Notes: generated from the sequence alone by a model not told the origin. A DNA stretch of 64,000 nucleotides from an uncultured Alistipes sp. (GCA_944321945.1 CALUNE010000002.1:124001-188000); one strand, 5' to 3'; numbered from the stretch's first letter, positions 44,946-55,199 are shown. Program-made: numbers and translations.

Positions 44946-47387
44946 ATGTCGAACGGGCGTTTTGCGCTGTCTATATTTGCGTTGAGTCTGTTGCTGGCGT
45001 GGCAGCGGAGCGCGGCCCAACTGCATCCCGATGATGAATATTACCCCTATGCCGAGCGCGAGGCGGAGCGTTCGGTCCCGCTGCGCACCGATACGACGCT
45101 CTTCTACCGGGCCGTGCAGAGCCCGACGGACCTCTATGGACGGGCCGTTGACTTCACGCTTCCGGGCGTAGCCACGCGGCGTCGCGGTCAGGATTACGAT
45201 GCCGAACGCACGACCCTCTCGGGCATCGAACTGTCATATCGCTATTTGGGCGTTCTGCGTCTGCTCGGGGCCGGGGAGCTGCGCAGTGCGGGGCTGCAGA
45301 GCATCCCGGATCCGCTTGCCGGGCAGGTGTCCAACACGCTGTTTCACTTTCCGACGCTTGATCCCCTGCCGTCCGATCTGGTCTCGGCCCGCTTCACCGA
45401 CCGCAACTATCGTTTCGGAGTACGGGCCGCCGGGTCGCGCTTCCTGGGTCGGAAATGGCTCCTCACGGTCGGGGCGGACGTGCGCACGGGGCGTGACATG
45501 CACGTTGAGGGGGTCTTCACGAATGCCGTGACGGCAGGTTTCCGTCTGGCGCGTCCTTCGGGGGATGAGGGGGAGTGGTCGCTGCTGGGCATTGTGCCGG
45601 TATCGATGCGCGGCACGCGCCTGTCGACCTCCGAGGAGGCCTTCACGCTGACGGGCGACCGCCTCTACAATCCGGCATGGGGCTTTCAGGACGGGCGGGT
45701 GCGCAATTCGCGGGTTCGGCGCGAGACGCTTCCGCTGGGTGTCGTCGCTTGGAAGCGGCGCCTTACTGCGGCCACGACGCTCGATGCGGCCTTCGGTGCG
45801 GAGACCGGGCGGAGCCGTTACAGCATGCTGGGGTGGTACGACGCCCGCACGCCGATGCCCGACAACTACCGCTACCTGCCGAGCTATACCCACGACCGGG
45901 CCACCGAAGAGGCCTGGCGCGCCGGTGATCCCCGCTATACGCAGATCGACTGGGACGAACTGATCCGTCAGAACCGCATGGCCGACGGTCATGCGGTCTA
46001 CGCGTTGGAGGATCGTGTCGAGCGGATCTGGAATCTGTCGCTGCACGCCCTCTTCGAAACGGATCTCGATGCGCGGCTGACACTGCGCTACGGCGTGGAC
46101 CTGCAGCGCGACGACAGCCGCAACTACAAACAGATGCGCGATCTGCTGGGCGCCGATCATATCATCGATATCGACCAGTTTCTGGTCGACGACGACACCT
46201 ACGGCACACGGTTGCAGAACGACCTGCGCCATCCCGACCGGACGATCCGTCAGGGCGACCGCTTTGCCTACGACTATTCACTCACGACGCGTCATGCGCT
46301 GCTGTTTTTCCAGGCCGACTACCGTGCGGACCGGTTTCGGGGCGACCTGTCGCTGGCGCTGGGGAGTTCGGCGGTGAGCCGCCGCGGCCATTACGAAAAG
46401 GAGCTCTTCCCCGGCGGAGAGTCCTGGGGCCGGTCGCGGGTGATGCGCTTTGCACCCTACCGGTTGAAGGCTACGGTCGGTTGGTCCTTCACGCCGCGCA
46501 ACTACGTGGAGGTGTCGCTTCTGGCTGCGGCGCGTACGCCCCGGGCCGAGGATCTCTTCTATCAGCCGCTCTACAACAACCGTATGGTCGACGATCCGAC
46601 CCTTGAGCGGAGTTATGCCGCCGAGGCGGTCTGGCGGCTGACGGGTCCGACGCTGAATCTCGAGGCGACGCTCTTCGCGTCCCTCACGCTCGATGGCGTC
46701 GAGACGCGCCGCTACTACGACGACCTGTCGTACGTCTACTGCGACATGGCCGTCACGGGGATCGGCGTCGGCTCCTTCGGGGTGGAGACGGCGGCCGAAG
46801 TGCGCCTGTCGGATCGTTGGCAGCTGACGCTGGCGGCTTCGGCAGGGCGCTATCGCTACGTGCGGGATCCGCGGGTGACGGTGCTCTCCGACGTGGACAA
46901 TACGCCGGTTGACCGGGGTTCGGTGAGCCGCATGGGTGGCTGCGTGGTGGGCGGTGCCCCGCAGCTGACCGCCTCGGCCGAGGTCTCGTGGTTCGGACGC
47001 GACGGCTGGGGGCTGCATGCCTCGGCGGGCTACGCCGGAGGTCGTTTTGTCGAGCCGATGCCGCTGCGACGTACGGACCGGCTGGCCGGGCAGGCCGGCA
47101 TCACGGCGGAGGCTTTCGAGGCCTTCACCTGTCAGGAGCGCCTCCCGGATGCCTTCACGCTCGATGCCTCGTTGTTCAAGAGCTTCTGGTTCGAGCACTC
47201 GCGACTGACGCTGGGACTGCTGCTGAAAAACCTGCTGGGCGACTCCGATACGCCCTACAACGGTTACGAATCGTTGCGCGTGCGGCGCCTGCAGAGCGGC
47301 GATGCGACCGCCTACGTGCCGCAGGCCACGCGTTACAGCTATCTGCTTCCGCGGTCGTTCTACCTTACGATCTCGTATCGTTTTTGA
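44946..47387 (+). CDS. TonB-dependent-receptor-like outer membrane barrel without a plug
   Basis: 813 residues from ATG 44946; an upstream GTG (44913) is in frame but less likely. Signal peptide FALSIFALSLLLAWQRSAA. The body is beta strands with Tyr/Arg/Asp-rich turns from about residue 65 to the end, and a C-terminal strand SYLLPRSFYLTISYRF ending in Phe as outer-membrane barrels do. The pattern LKATVGWSFTPRNYVEVSLL with TPRAEDLFYQPLYNN and LERSYAAEAVWRLTG is that of TonB receptors. No TonB box, carboxypeptidase-like domain or plug (LDGVP-type motif) is visible, so TonB-gated import is doubtful. Ligand unknown. It stands alone between the porin and ald. Confidence 0.75.
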   Translation: MSNGRFALSIFALSLLLAWQRSAAQLHPDDEYYPYAEREAERSVPLRTDTTLFYRAVQSPTDLYGRAVDFTLPGVATRRRGQDYDAERTTLSGIELSYRYLGVLRLLGAGELRSAGLQSIPDPLAGQVSNTLFHFPTLDPLPSDLVSARFTDRNYRFGVRAAGSRFLGRKWLLTVGADVRTGRDMHVEGVFTNAVTAGFRLARPSGDEGEWSLLGIVPVSMRGTRLSTSEEAFTLTGDRLYNPAWGFQDGRVRNSRVRRETLPLGVVAWKRRLTAATTLDAAFGAETGRSRYSMLGWYDARTPMPDNYRYLPSYTHDRATEEAWRAGDPRYTQIDWDELIRQNRMADGHAVYALEDRVERIWNLSLHALFETDLDARLTLRYGVDLQRDDSRNYKQMRDLLGADHIIDIDQFLVDDDTYGTRLQNDLRHPDRTIRQGDRFAYDYSLTTRHALLFFQADYRADRFRGDLSLALGSSAVSRRGHYEKELFPGGESWGRSRVMRFAPYRLKATVGWSFTPRNYVEVSLLAAARTPRAEDLFYQPLYNNRMVDDPTLERSYAAEAVWRLTGPTLNLEATLFASLTLDGVETRRYYDDLSYVYCDMAVTGIGVGSFGVETAAEVRLSDRWQLTLAASAGRYRYVRDPRVTVLSDVDNTPVDRGSVSRMGGCVVGGAPQLTASAEVSWFGRDGWGLHASAGYAGGRFVEPMPLRRTDRLAGQAGITAEAFEAFTCQERLPDAFTLDASLFKSFWFEHSRLTLGLLLKNLLGDSDTPYNGYESLRVRRLQSGDATAYVPQATRYSYLLPRSFYLTISYRF

Positions 47388-47476
47388 TATATTGCGAAAA
47401 AACGGGCCGAAAATTTTGGGATTTTGCTGACGATTTTGTATTTTGAGAGGCGAAAACCTTAAAACTTCAACCCACC

Positions 47477-48583
47477 ATGATTGTCGGTATTCCAAAAGAG
47501 ATCAAGAACAACGAGAACCGCGTTGCTCTGACCCCCGCAGGCGCACAGGAGCTTGTCAAACGGGGACACAAGGTGTATGTGCAGGCTTCGGCCGGAGAGA
47601 ACAGCGGATTTGCCGACACGGCCTATACGGCTGTCGGCGCCGAAATCCTGCCTACGATCGAGGAGGTCTATGCCACGGCGGAGATGATCGTCAAGGTCAA
47701 GGAGCCGATCGCTCCGGAGTACAAACTCATCCGTCGCGACCAGTTGGTCTTCACCTATTTCCATTTTGCGAGCAGCGAGGCGCTGACCCATGCCATGATC
47801 GACAGCGGTGCGATCTGCTGCGCCTACGAGACGGTCGAACGGGCCGATCGTTCGCTGCCGCTGTTGATTCCCATGTCGGAGGTTGCCGGGCGCATGGCGA
47901 CCCAGGAGGGTCGTTATTTTCTCGAACGTCCCCGCGGCGGCAAGGGTGTCCTGCTGGGCGGCGTACCGGGCGTGAAACCGGCGAAGGTCTTCGTCATCGG
48001 AGCCGGCGTGGTCGGCACGGCGGCGGCGCGTACGGCGGCCGGAACGGGTGCCGACGTGACGATCTGCGACATTTCGCTGCAGCGCCTGACCTACCTGGCC
48101 GACGTGATGCCGAAGAACGTCAAGACGCTCATGTCGTCGGAGTACAACATCCGTGAGGAGCTGAAACATGCCGACCTGGTGATCGGATCGGTGCTGATTC
48201 CGGGGGCCAAGGCTCCGAAGCTCGTCACGCGCGAGATGCTGAAGTTGATGGAGCCGGGTACGGTGATGGTCGACGTGGCCATCGACCAGGGCGGTTGCTT
48301 CGAGACGTCGCATCCGACCACGCACGAGGATCCGGTCTACTACGTCGACGGCATTCTGCACTATTGCGTGGCCAACATTCCGGGAGCCGTTCCGCGCACC
48401 TCGACCCTGGCCCTGACCAACGCGACGCTTCCCTATGTGTTGCAGCTGGCCGACAAGGGGTGGCAGAGGGCCGCCCGCGAAAATGCGGAACTGGCGCTGG
48501 GTCTGAACGTCGTATCGGGCAAGGTGGTCTACCGTCCGGTAGCCGAGGCCTGGGGACTTCCCTATGAACCGCTGAGCCTTTGA
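47477..48583 (+). CDS. ald: Alanine dehydrogenase
   Basis: 368 residues. NAD-dependent interconversion of L-alanine with pyruvate and ammonia. The N-terminus [20 protein letters not shown] is diagnostic, with the substrate Arg 15. Lys in [14 protein letters not shown] (near 74) and His in [15 protein letters not shown] (near 95) are the pyruvate-site residues. The NAD fold is [19 protein letters not shown] (near 173). [20 protein letters not shown] follows near 269. Length is standard for the hexameric enzyme. The gene stands alone, 89 bases after the barrel gene, and ends at a terminator. Confidence 0.97.
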   Translation: MIVGIPKEIKNNENRVALTPAGAQELVKRGHKVYVQASAGENSGFADTAYTAVGAEILPTIEEVYATAEMIVKVKEPIAPEYKLIRRDQLVFTYFHFASSEALTHAMIDSGAICCAYETVERADRSLPLLIPMSEVAGRMATQEGRYFLERPRGGKGVLLGGVPGVKPAKVFVIGAGVVGTAAARTAAGTGADVTICDISLQRLTYLADVMPKNVKTLMSSEYNIREELKHADLVIGSVLIPGAKAPKLVTREMLKLMEPGTVMVDVAIDQGGCFETSHPTTHEDPVYYVDGILHYCVANIPGAVPRTSTLALTNATLPYVLQLADKGWQRAARENAELALGLNVVSGKVVYRPVAEAWGLPYEPLSL

Positions 48584-48642
48584 CCGGTCTGCGGGCCGGG
48601 GCCGCAACGTCGGGTCTCCGAGACCGATCCGGAAAACGTATG

Positions 48643-48677
48643 CCGGGCGATCCTTGAACGGGTCGCCCGGTTTTTTG
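48643..48677 (+). terminator. Terminator of ald
   Basis: CCGGGCGA / TCGCCCGG with a twelve-base loop, then TTTTTT, 60 bases after the ald stop. Confidence 0.85.
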
Positions 48678-48737
48678 TGGGTGGGGGCGCCCGGCCGTTC
48701 GCTCCGGCCAATAAATCGATATTTTGCGGAATTGTTT

Positions 48738-48766
48738 TTGAAAATCTTAAAAAATGATTATATTTG
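48738..48766 (+). promoter_or_regulatory. Promoter of the leu operon
   Basis: TTG (end of TTTTTG, 48735-48740) and TATATTTG (48759-48766) are separated by 18 bases, the best -33/-7 match in the window. The start would fall near 48773, giving a leader of about 200 bases before leuA. Confidence 0.7.
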
Positions 48767-48784
48767 CCAAAGAACGAGCAGGTT

Positions 48785-48850
48785 ATGGAATTGTATAAAT
48801 TTCGATTGATAGGGATGATCGCCTGTTTGGAAGATAAAATGCGAGAATAA
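48785..48850 (+). CDS. Candidate 21-residue leader peptide of the leu operon
   Basis: The frame MELYKFRLIGMIACLEDKMRE starts about 12 bases after the predicted transcription start. Three of its codons are Leu and all are TTG, while the structural genes mostly use CTG and CTC; ATA and AAA also occur. A hairpin GCTTAC GAACT GTAAGC (48861-48877) begins ten bases after the stop, and a second imperfect stem spans about 48911-48930. The pattern suits translation-controlled attenuation, but no stem with an adjoining T run is seen, so the mechanism is open. Confidence 0.4.
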   Translation: MELYKFRLIGMIACLEDKMRE

Positions 48851-48974
48851 GATTGTTTTCGCTTACGAACTGTAAGCAGAGAGCCGAAAAATAGTTGAAC
48901 GGTGGCGTCCGCCGCACGGGTTCGTGGGGCCGCGTCACTGAAATTTTTACCCTTTAATAAACGAAGTTTCGAGT

Positions 48975-50492
48975 ATGAGTGAGAGACTGTACATTTTCGA
49001 CACGACCCTTCGCGACGGGGAACAGGTTCCCGGTTGCCAGTTGAACACCACGGAGAAGATCGAAGTTGCCAAGCTGTTGGAAGCTCTTGGCGTGGACATT
49101 ATCGAGGCGGGGTTTCCGATTTCGAGCCCCGGCGACTTCAACTCGGTGCTTGAAATTTCGAAGGCGGTATCCGAGCCGACGATCTGCGCCCTGACGCGTG
49201 CCGTCGAGAAGGACATCGACGTGGCGGCCGACGCGCTGCGGCTGGCCCGCCGCAAGCGCATCCATACGGGCATCGGCGTCTCGCCGCAGCACATCTACGA
49301 CAAGCTGCGCTCGACACCCGAGCAGATCCTCGAACGGGCCATCGCGGCGGTGAAGTATGCCAAGCGCTACGTCGAGGACGTGGAGTTCTACGCCGAGGAT
49401 GCCGGCCGCGCCGATACGGAGTACCTGGCGCGGGTCGTTGAGGCGGTGATCGCCGCCGGGGCCACCGTGGTGAACATCCCCGACACAACGGGCTACTGCC
49501 TCCCGAACGAATACGGCGCCAAGATCAAATACCTGATGGACCACGTGCCGAACATCGACCGGGCGATCCTCTCGACCCACTGCCACAACGATCTGGGCAT
49601 GGCGACGGCCAATACGCTGAGCGGCATCCTGAACGGTGCGCGTCAGGCCGAGGTGACGATCAACGGCATCGGCGAACGGGCCGGCAATACGTCGCTCGAG
49701 GAGGTGGTCATGACGCTCCGCTGCCACAAGGACGTGGCCATCGACACGGGGATCCGCACGCAGCTCATCACGAAGGCTTCGCACCTGGTTTCGAGCCTGA
49801 TGAACATGCCCGTGCAGCCGAACAAGGCGATCGTCGGGCGGAATGCCTTCGCCCACTCGTCGGGCATTCACCAGGACGGCGTGCTGAAAGACCGCCAGAC
49901 CTACGAGATCATCGATCCGCACGACATCGGTCTGAACGAGTCGGTCATCGCTCTGACGGCCCGCAGCGGCCGTGCGGCACTGGTGCATCGCCTCGAACTG
50001 CTCGGCTACGACCTCACGCCGCAGGAGCTGGATGCCACCTACGAGAAGTTCCTGGCGCTGGCCGACAAGAAGAAGGAGATCCACGATTACGACCTGTTGT
50101 ATCTGGTGGGCGACATCGACCGGATGAAGCAGCAGTCCATCGCGCTGAAGTTCCTGCAGGTGACCACCGGCACGCTGGTTCCGACGGCCACCGTGGTGCT
50201 GAAGTTCGGCGACCACGAACGGATGGCCATCGCTACGGGTAACGGACCGGTCGATGCGGCCGTCACGGCGATCAAGACGCTCATCAACGAGAAGGTCGTG
50301 CTGTCGGAGTTCCTGATGCAGGCCATCACACGGGGGTCGAACGACGTGGGACGCGTCCACGTGCAGGTGGAGTGCGGATCGCGCACGGTCCACGGCTTCG
50401 CCGCCCACACCGATACGACGCGGGCATCGATCGAGGCGTTCCTCGACGCGCTGCGCGCCCTGAACGTTACGGAACGCAAAGAGGAGGAGTAA
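48975..50492 (+). CDS. leuA: 2-isopropylmalate synthase
   Basis: 505 residues. First step of leucine synthesis: acetyl-CoA plus 2-oxoisovalerate gives 2-isopropylmalate. The catalytic TIM barrel opens with [17 protein letters not shown] (metal Asp and Arg, residues 7-23), has [14 protein letters not shown] (metal His pair, near 200) and [18 protein letters not shown] (near 231). A C-terminal regulatory LeuA dimer domain (about 385-500) should bind leucine for feedback control. Length is normal. It is the first gene of leuA-leuC-leuD-leuA2-leuB, with a one-base gap to leuC and an AGGAGG sequence at its own 3' end for leuC. Confidence 0.96.
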   Translation: MSERLYIFDTTLRDGEQVPGCQLNTTEKIEVAKLLEALGVDIIEAGFPISSPGDFNSVLEISKAVSEPTICALTRAVEKDIDVAADALRLARRKRIHTGIGVSPQHIYDKLRSTPEQILERAIAAVKYAKRYVEDVEFYAEDAGRADTEYLARVVEAVIAAGATVVNIPDTTGYCLPNEYGAKIKYLMDHVPNIDRAILSTHCHNDLGMATANTLSGILNGARQAEVTINGIGERAGNTSLEEVVMTLRCHKDVAIDTGIRTQLITKASHLVSSLMNMPVQPNKAIVGRNAFAHSSGIHQDGVLKDRQTYEIIDPHDIGLNESVIALTARSGRAALVHRLELLGYDLTPQELDATYEKFLALADKKKEIHDYDLLYLVGDIDRMKQQSIALKFLQVTTGTLVPTATVVLKFGDHERMAIATGNGPVDAAVTAIKTLINEKVVLSEFLMQAITRGSNDVGRVHVQVECGSRTVHGFAAHTDTTRASIEAFLDALRALNVTERKEEE

Positions 50493-50493
50493 C

Positions 50494-51876
50494 ATGGGAA
50501 AGACACTTTTGGACAAGATCTGGGACGCGCACACGGTGCGTGTCGAAGAGGGAGGACGCTGCGTCCTCTATATCGACCGGCAGTATATCCACGAGGTGAC
50601 CTCGCCGGTAGCCTTTGCGGGGCTGGAGCGCCGCGGAATCGGCGTGGCGCGGCCGTCGCAGATCACGGCAACGGCCGACCACAACATCCCGACCGTCAAC
50701 CAGCACCTGCCGATCGAGGAGCCCGAATCGCGGCGTCAGGTGGCCACCCTGGCCGAGAACTGCGCCCGGTACGGCATCGAACACTTCGGCGTGGGGAATC
50801 CGCGTCAGGGTATCGTCCATATCATCGGTCCGGAGCTGGGCTTCACGCAGCCGGGCATGACGATCGTCTGCGGCGACAGCCACACCTCGACCCACGGGGC
50901 GCTGGGCGCCGTGGCCTTCGGAGTGGGAACCTCGGAGGTGGAGATGGTCTTCGCGAGCCAGTGCATCCTGCAGACCAAGCCCCGCACGATGCGCATCACG
51001 GTTGACGGGGCGCTTCGGCCGGGCGTCGAGGCCAAGGATGTCATCCTTTACATCATTTCGAAGATCAGCGCCTCGGGCGGTACGGGCCATTTCATCGAGT
51101 TTGCCGGTTCGACGATCCGTGCGCTCTCGATGGAGGGGCGCATGACGGTCTGCAACATGAGCATCGAGTGCGGAGCGCGGGGCGGTATGATCGCCCCCGA
51201 CGAGAAGACGTTCGAGTATCTGCGCGGACGCGAACGGGTGCCGCAGGGGGCAGCCTTCGATGAGGCCGTGGCGCGGTGGCGCGAGCTGTACAGCGATCCC
51301 GATGCCGTGTTTGACAAGGAGTATCACTTCGATGCGGCGGACATCGCCCCGATGATCACCTACGGCACGAATCCCGGCATGGGCATGGCCATCGACGCCT
51401 CGATTCCGGCGGATGCCGACCCGAAGGCGTTGGAGTACATGGGTTTCCGGCCGGGCGAACGGCTGCTGGGCCATCCGGTCGACTATGTCTTCGTCGGGAG
51501 CTGTACGAACGGACGGATCGAGGATCTGCGCCGCTTCGCCCGGCTGGTCGAGGGGCGGCACAAGGCCGACGGCGTTACGGCCTGGATCGTCCCCGGATCG
51601 AAGGGGGTCGAAGCGGCGGCCCGGGCCGAGGGGCTGGACCGCATCCTCTCGGCGGCGGGCTTCGAACTGCGCCAGCCGGGCTGCTCGGCCTGCCTGGCGA
51701 TGAACGCCGACAAGATTCCGGCCGGGAAATACTGCGTCTCGACCTCGAACCGCAACTTCGAGGGGCGTCAGGGGCCCGGTGCGCGGACGATGCTGGCCGG
51801 AGTGGCCGTAGCGGCTGCGGCAGCCGTCACGGGACGGATTGCCGACCCGCGCGAAGTCTTCGGAATCAAGAATTGA
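50494..51876 (+). CDS. leuC: 3-isopropylmalate dehydratase large subunit
   Basis: 460 residues. With LeuD it isomerises 2- to 3-isopropylmalate. Aconitase-type 4Fe-4S enzyme: [12 protein letters not shown] at the start, [19 protein letters not shown] near 126, and iron-sulfur cysteines in [14 protein letters not shown] (near 336) and [14 protein letters not shown] (near 396), the CxxC pair. All three cluster ligands are present. Start one base after leuA, preceded by GAGGAGGAG, one of the few good Shine-Dalgarno sequences in this window. leuD follows at 24 bases. Confidence 0.97.
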   Translation: MGKTLLDKIWDAHTVRVEEGGRCVLYIDRQYIHEVTSPVAFAGLERRGIGVARPSQITATADHNIPTVNQHLPIEEPESRRQVATLAENCARYGIEHFGVGNPRQGIVHIIGPELGFTQPGMTIVCGDSHTSTHGALGAVAFGVGTSEVEMVFASQCILQTKPRTMRITVDGALRPGVEAKDVILYIISKISASGGTGHFIEFAGSTIRALSMEGRMTVCNMSIECGARGGMIAPDEKTFEYLRGRERVPQGAAFDEAVARWRELYSDPDAVFDKEYHFDAADIAPMITYGTNPGMGMAIDASIPADADPKALEYMGFRPGERLLGHPVDYVFVGSCTNGRIEDLRRFARLVEGRHKADGVTAWIVPGSKGVEAAARAEGLDRILSAAGFELRQPGCSACLAMNADKIPAGKYCVSTSNRNFEGRQGPGARTMLAGVAVAAAAAVTGRIADPREVFGIKN

Positions 51877-51900
51877 AAATCGAAAAAAGCACTTATCGTC

Positions 51901-52494
51901 ATGTCCATACCCAAATTCGAGACATTTACCTCGGGGGCGGTGCCCGTCGAGGTGGAGAACATAGATACCGACCAGATCATTCCGGCGCGCTTCCTGAAGG
52001 CCACCGAACGCAAGGGATTCGGCGAGAACCTCTTCCGCGACTGGCGTTACGACGCTTCGGGGGCTCCCGTGGCCGCATTCCCGCTCAACGATCCGCGCTA
52101 CGGCGGACAGATCCTCGTGGCGGGACGCAACTTCGGCTGCGGAAGTTCGCGCGAACATGCCGCCTGGGCCCTGGCCGACTACGGCTTCCGGGTGGTGGTG
52201 TCGAGCTTCTTCGCGGACATCTTCCGCAACAATGCGCTGAACAACGGCCTGCTGCCGGTGCGCGTCGAGGAGGATTTCCTGCAGCGGATCTTCGCGGCAA
52301 TCCGTCGCGATCCGCAGGCGCAGTTTACGGTCGACCTCGACCACCAGCGCTTCACGATCGAGGCGAGCGGCGAGAGCACCCCGTTCGAGATCGACGCCTA
52401 CAAGAAACGCTGCCTGCAGAACGGCTACGACGATGTGGATTACCTGCGGAGCCTCGCTTCGGAGATCGAGGCCTTCGAAAAACGGCGCGGCTGA
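51901..52494 (+). CDS. leuD: 3-isopropylmalate dehydratase small subunit
   Basis: 197 residues, the swivel domain partner of LeuC. Motifs: [18 protein letters not shown] (near 17-34), the active-site loop [20 protein letters not shown] (near 77-96) and [20 protein letters not shown] (near 101-120). Size is typical for the bacterial small subunit. Its stop codon is immediately followed by the ATG of the second LeuA-like gene, so translation is coupled. Confidence 0.97.
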   Translation: MSIPKFETFTSGAVPVEVENIDTDQIIPARFLKATERKGFGENLFRDWRYDASGAPVAAFPLNDPRYGGQILVAGRNFGCGSSREHAAWALADYGFRVVVSSFFADIFRNNALNNGLLPVRVEEDFLQRIFAAIRRDPQAQFTVDLDHQRFTIEASGESTPFEIDAYKKRCLQNGYDDVDYLRSLASEIEAFEKRRG

Positions 52495-54069
52495 ATGACG
52501 GGCGCGACGTACAGCGGGGTGGAGATTCTCGATACGACACTCCGTGACGGCGAACAGACCTCAGGCGTGTCGTTCAACGCCCGGGAGAAGCTCTCCATCG
52601 CCCGCCTGCTGCTCGAGGAGCTCCACGTCAACCGGATCGAAATCGCTTCGGCTCGCGTTTCGCACGGCGAAGAGGAGGCCGTGAGGGCCATTGCGCGCTG
52701 GGCTCGTGAACGGGGTCATCTGGACCGTATCGAGGCGTTGGGCTTCATCGACGGGGGCGTTTCGGTCGAGTGGCTGTGGCGGGCGGGCTGCCGGGTGGTG
52801 AACCTGCTGGCCAAGGGGTCGCGGCGCCACTGCGAGGAGCAGCTGCGCCGTACGCCCGCGCAACACCTGGACGACGTACGGGCCGAAATCCTGCGGGCCG
52901 CCGAACGGGGCATGCGCGTGAATCTCTACCTGGAGGACTGGTCGAACGGCATGCAGCACTCACAGGACTACGTTTGGACGATGCTCGACGGTCTGGAGGG
53001 GCTTCCCGTCGAGCGGTTCCTGTGTCCCGATACGCTGGGGATTCTGGATCCCTGGGCTACGGAGCGCTTCTGCCGGGAGATGGTGACGCGTTATCCGACG
53101 CGACGGTTCGACTTCCACGCCCACAACGATTACGATCTGGCCGTGGCCAATACGGCGGCTGCGGTACGGGCGGGCTTCGGCGGCGTCCACGTGACGATCA
53201 ACGGCCTGGGCGAACGGGCCGGCAATGCGCCGCTGTCGAGTACCGTGGCGGTGTTGCACGACCGGCTGGGCTGCCGCACGGCGATCGACGAATCGAAGAT
53301 CTACCGCGTGAGCCGCACGGTCGAATCCTATACCGGGGTGCGCATCCCGGCAAACCGTCCGATCGTCGGGGCGAGCGTCTTCACGCAGTGTGCGGGGGTT
53401 CATGCCGACGGTGACAGCAAGAACGGTCTGTATTTCAACGATCTGCTTCCCGAACGCTTCGGCCGGGTGCGTGAATACGCCCTGGGCAAGACCTCCGGCA
53501 AGGCGAACATCCTGAAGAATCTCGAACGGCTGGGCATCGATCTCGACGAGACGGCCATGCGCAAGGTGACCGAACGGGTGGTGGAGCTGAGCGACAAGAA
53601 GGAGCTGGTGACGCTGGACGACCTGCCGTACATCATCGCCGACGTGCTGCGCTACGATCAGACGGATGCCCCGGTGCGGATTCTGAACTACAGCCTCTCG
53701 CTGGCACAGGGTTTGCGACCCGTAGCGACGCTGCGCATCGAGATCCACGGCGAACAATACGAACAGACGTCGGCCGGCGACGGACAGTACGACGCCTTCA
53801 TGCGGGCGTTGCGGCAGATCTACCGCGAACAGCTGGGACGGCGCTTTCCGATGCTCGTCGACTATGCGGTCTCGATCCCGCCGGGCGGGCGGACGGATGC
53901 CTTCGTGCAGACGATCATCACGTGGGAGGCCGACGGACGCACGTTCCGGACCCACGGCCTGGATGCCGACCAGACCGAAGCGGCCATCAAGGCGACGATC
54001 AAAATGTTGAACATCATAGAAACCAATCCAACGAATCATGGAAATCAGGATAGCACTGCTGCCCGGTGA
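52495..54069 (+). CDS. Second LeuA-family synthase, candidate citramalate synthase
   Basis: 524 residues, related to LeuA but clearly different. Barrel motifs are intact: [20 protein letters not shown] (residues 10-29), FDFHAHNDYDLAVAN (near 204) and TINGLGERAGNAPL (near 232). The C-terminal dimer domain (about 385-510) is also present. HVNRIEIASARVSHGEE replaces the usual AGFP region of LeuA, so the keto-acid pocket probably differs. The most likely role is condensing acetyl-CoA with pyruvate to citramalate (CimA type), feeding isoleucine synthesis through the same LeuC, LeuD and LeuB enzymes; homocitrate-like or alternative isopropylmalate synthase remain possible. Its end overlaps leuB by 32 bases. 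Confidence 0.85.
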   Translation: MTGATYSGVEILDTTLRDGEQTSGVSFNAREKLSIARLLLEELHVNRIEIASARVSHGEEEAVRAIARWARERGHLDRIEALGFIDGGVSVEWLWRAGCRVVNLLAKGSRRHCEEQLRRTPAQHLDDVRAEILRAAERGMRVNLYLEDWSNGMQHSQDYVWTMLDGLEGLPVERFLCPDTLGILDPWATERFCREMVTRYPTRRFDFHAHNDYDLAVANTAAAVRAGFGGVHVTINGLGERAGNAPLSSTVAVLHDRLGCRTAIDESKIYRVSRTVESYTGVRIPANRPIVGASVFTQCAGVHADGDSKNGLYFNDLLPERFGRVREYALGKTSGKANILKNLERLGIDLDETAMRKVTERVVELSDKKELVTLDDLPYIIADVLRYDQTDAPVRILNYSLSLAQGLRPVATLRIEIHGEQYEQTSAGDGQYDAFMRALRQIYREQLGRRFPMLVDYAVSIPPGGRTDAFVQTIITWEADGRTFRTHGLDADQTEAAIKATIKMLNIIETNPTNHGNQDSTAAR

Positions 54070-55159
54070 CGGTATCGGGCCTGAAATCATCACGGAAGCC
54101 GTGAAGGTGCTCGATCGCGTGGCGGCACGCTTCGGCCACCGGATCATCTATACGCGGGCGCTGGTGGGCGCTGCGGCGATCGATGCCACGGGGGATCCCT
54201 ACCCGGAGGAGACTCACCGCATCTGCCAGGCGTCGGACGCCGTTCTGTTCGGCGCCATCGGCGACCCGAAGTACGACAACGATCCCACGTCGAAGGTCCG
54301 TCCCGAACAGGGGCTGCTGCGCATGCGCAAGTCGCTGGGGCTGTTTGCCAATCTGCGTCCGGTGTCGCTGTTCGAGGCGCTGACGGACCGTTCGCCGCTG
54401 CGTCCCGAGGTGGTGCGGGGCACGGACTTCATCTGCGTGCGCGAACTTACCGGAGGCATCTATTTCGGACGTCCGCAGGGGCGTGACGAAGGGGGACGCA
54501 GGGCCTTCGACACCTGCACCTACACCGTTGAGGAGATCGACCGTGTCCTGCAGGTGGCCTTCCGGCTGGCGATGACGCGACGGCGGCGTCTGACGGTCGT
54601 CGACAAGGCCAACGTGCTGGAGACCTCGCGGCTGTGGCGCGAACGGGCGCAGCTCATGGCGGCGCAATACCCCGAAGTGACGGTCGAGTACATGTTCGTC
54701 GACAATGCGGCGATGCAGATCATCCGTCAGCCTACGCACTTCGACGTTATTGTCACGGAGAACATGTTCGGCGACATTCTGACCGACGAGGCCAGTGTCA
54801 TCAGCGGATCGCTCGGCATGCTCTCCTCGGCCAGCGTCGGGGCCGAGGTGGCGTTGTTCGAACCGATCCACGGCTCCTATCCGCAGGCTGCGGGGCGGAA
54901 CATCGCCAACCCGATGGCGACGATCCTTTCGGCGGCCATGCTGCTCGAACACCTGGGGCTCGAAGCCGAAGGCCGGGCCGTCCGCGAGGCGGTCAATACG
55001 GCTCTTGCGGCGGGCGTCGTGACCGAGGATCTGGTCCGCGAGGGCGGGCGCAGCTATTCGACCTCGGAGGTGGGCGACTACGTGGCAGCCCACGTCTGGG
55101 CGCCCTTGTTTGGACGGTCCACGTCTGAGCAACCTAATGTCCGAACGGTGCGGGTGTGA
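54038..55159 (+). CDS. leuB: 3-isopropylmalate dehydrogenase
   Basis: 373 residues. NAD-dependent oxidative decarboxylation of 3-isopropylmalate. Family motifs: IALLPGDGIGPEIITEAVKV near 5, GDPKYDNDPTSKVRPEQGLL near 79 (substrate loop), ANLRPVSLF with RELTGGIYFGRPQGRD near 130-150, and VTENMFGDILTDEASVISGS near 238. The last 15 residues (GRSTSEQPNVRTVRV) go beyond the usual C-terminus and end inside the first copy of a 19-base tandem repeat, which suggests the tail was remodelled by the repeat. The start lies inside the end of the previous gene, so translation is coupled. Confidence 0.96.
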   Translation: MEIRIALLPGDGIGPEIITEAVKVLDRVAARFGHRIIYTRALVGAAAIDATGDPYPEETHRICQASDAVLFGAIGDPKYDNDPTSKVRPEQGLLRMRKSLGLFANLRPVSLFEALTDRSPLRPEVVRGTDFICVRELTGGIYFGRPQGRDEGGRRAFDTCTYTVEEIDRVLQVAFRLAMTRRRRLTVVDKANVLETSRLWRERAQLMAAQYPEVTVEYMFVDNAAMQIIRQPTHFDVIVTENMFGDILTDEASVISGSLGMLSSASVGAEVALFEPIHGSYPQAAGRNIANPMATILSAAMLLEHLGLEAEGRAVREAVNTALAAGVVTEDLVREGGRSYSTSEVGDYVAAHVWAPLFGRSTSEQPNVRTVRV

Positions 55160-55199
55160 ACGAACGGTGCGGGTGTGAACGGACGGTGCGGGTGTGAAC
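55143..55199. repeat. 19-base tandem repeat over the leuB stop
   Basis: GAACGGTGCGGGTGTGAAC occurs three times head to tail (55143, 55162, 55181; the third with one change) and a partial fourth follows. The leuB stop TGA at 55157-55159 lies in the first unit. Confidence 0.9.

Larger units (their letters stand above)
48584..48974. other. Spacer and leader between ald and leuA
   Basis: 391 bases holding the ald terminator, a promoter with both -33 and -7 elements, a 21-codon frame and a leader RNA with short hairpins. It is described in the next entries. Confidence 0.6.
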
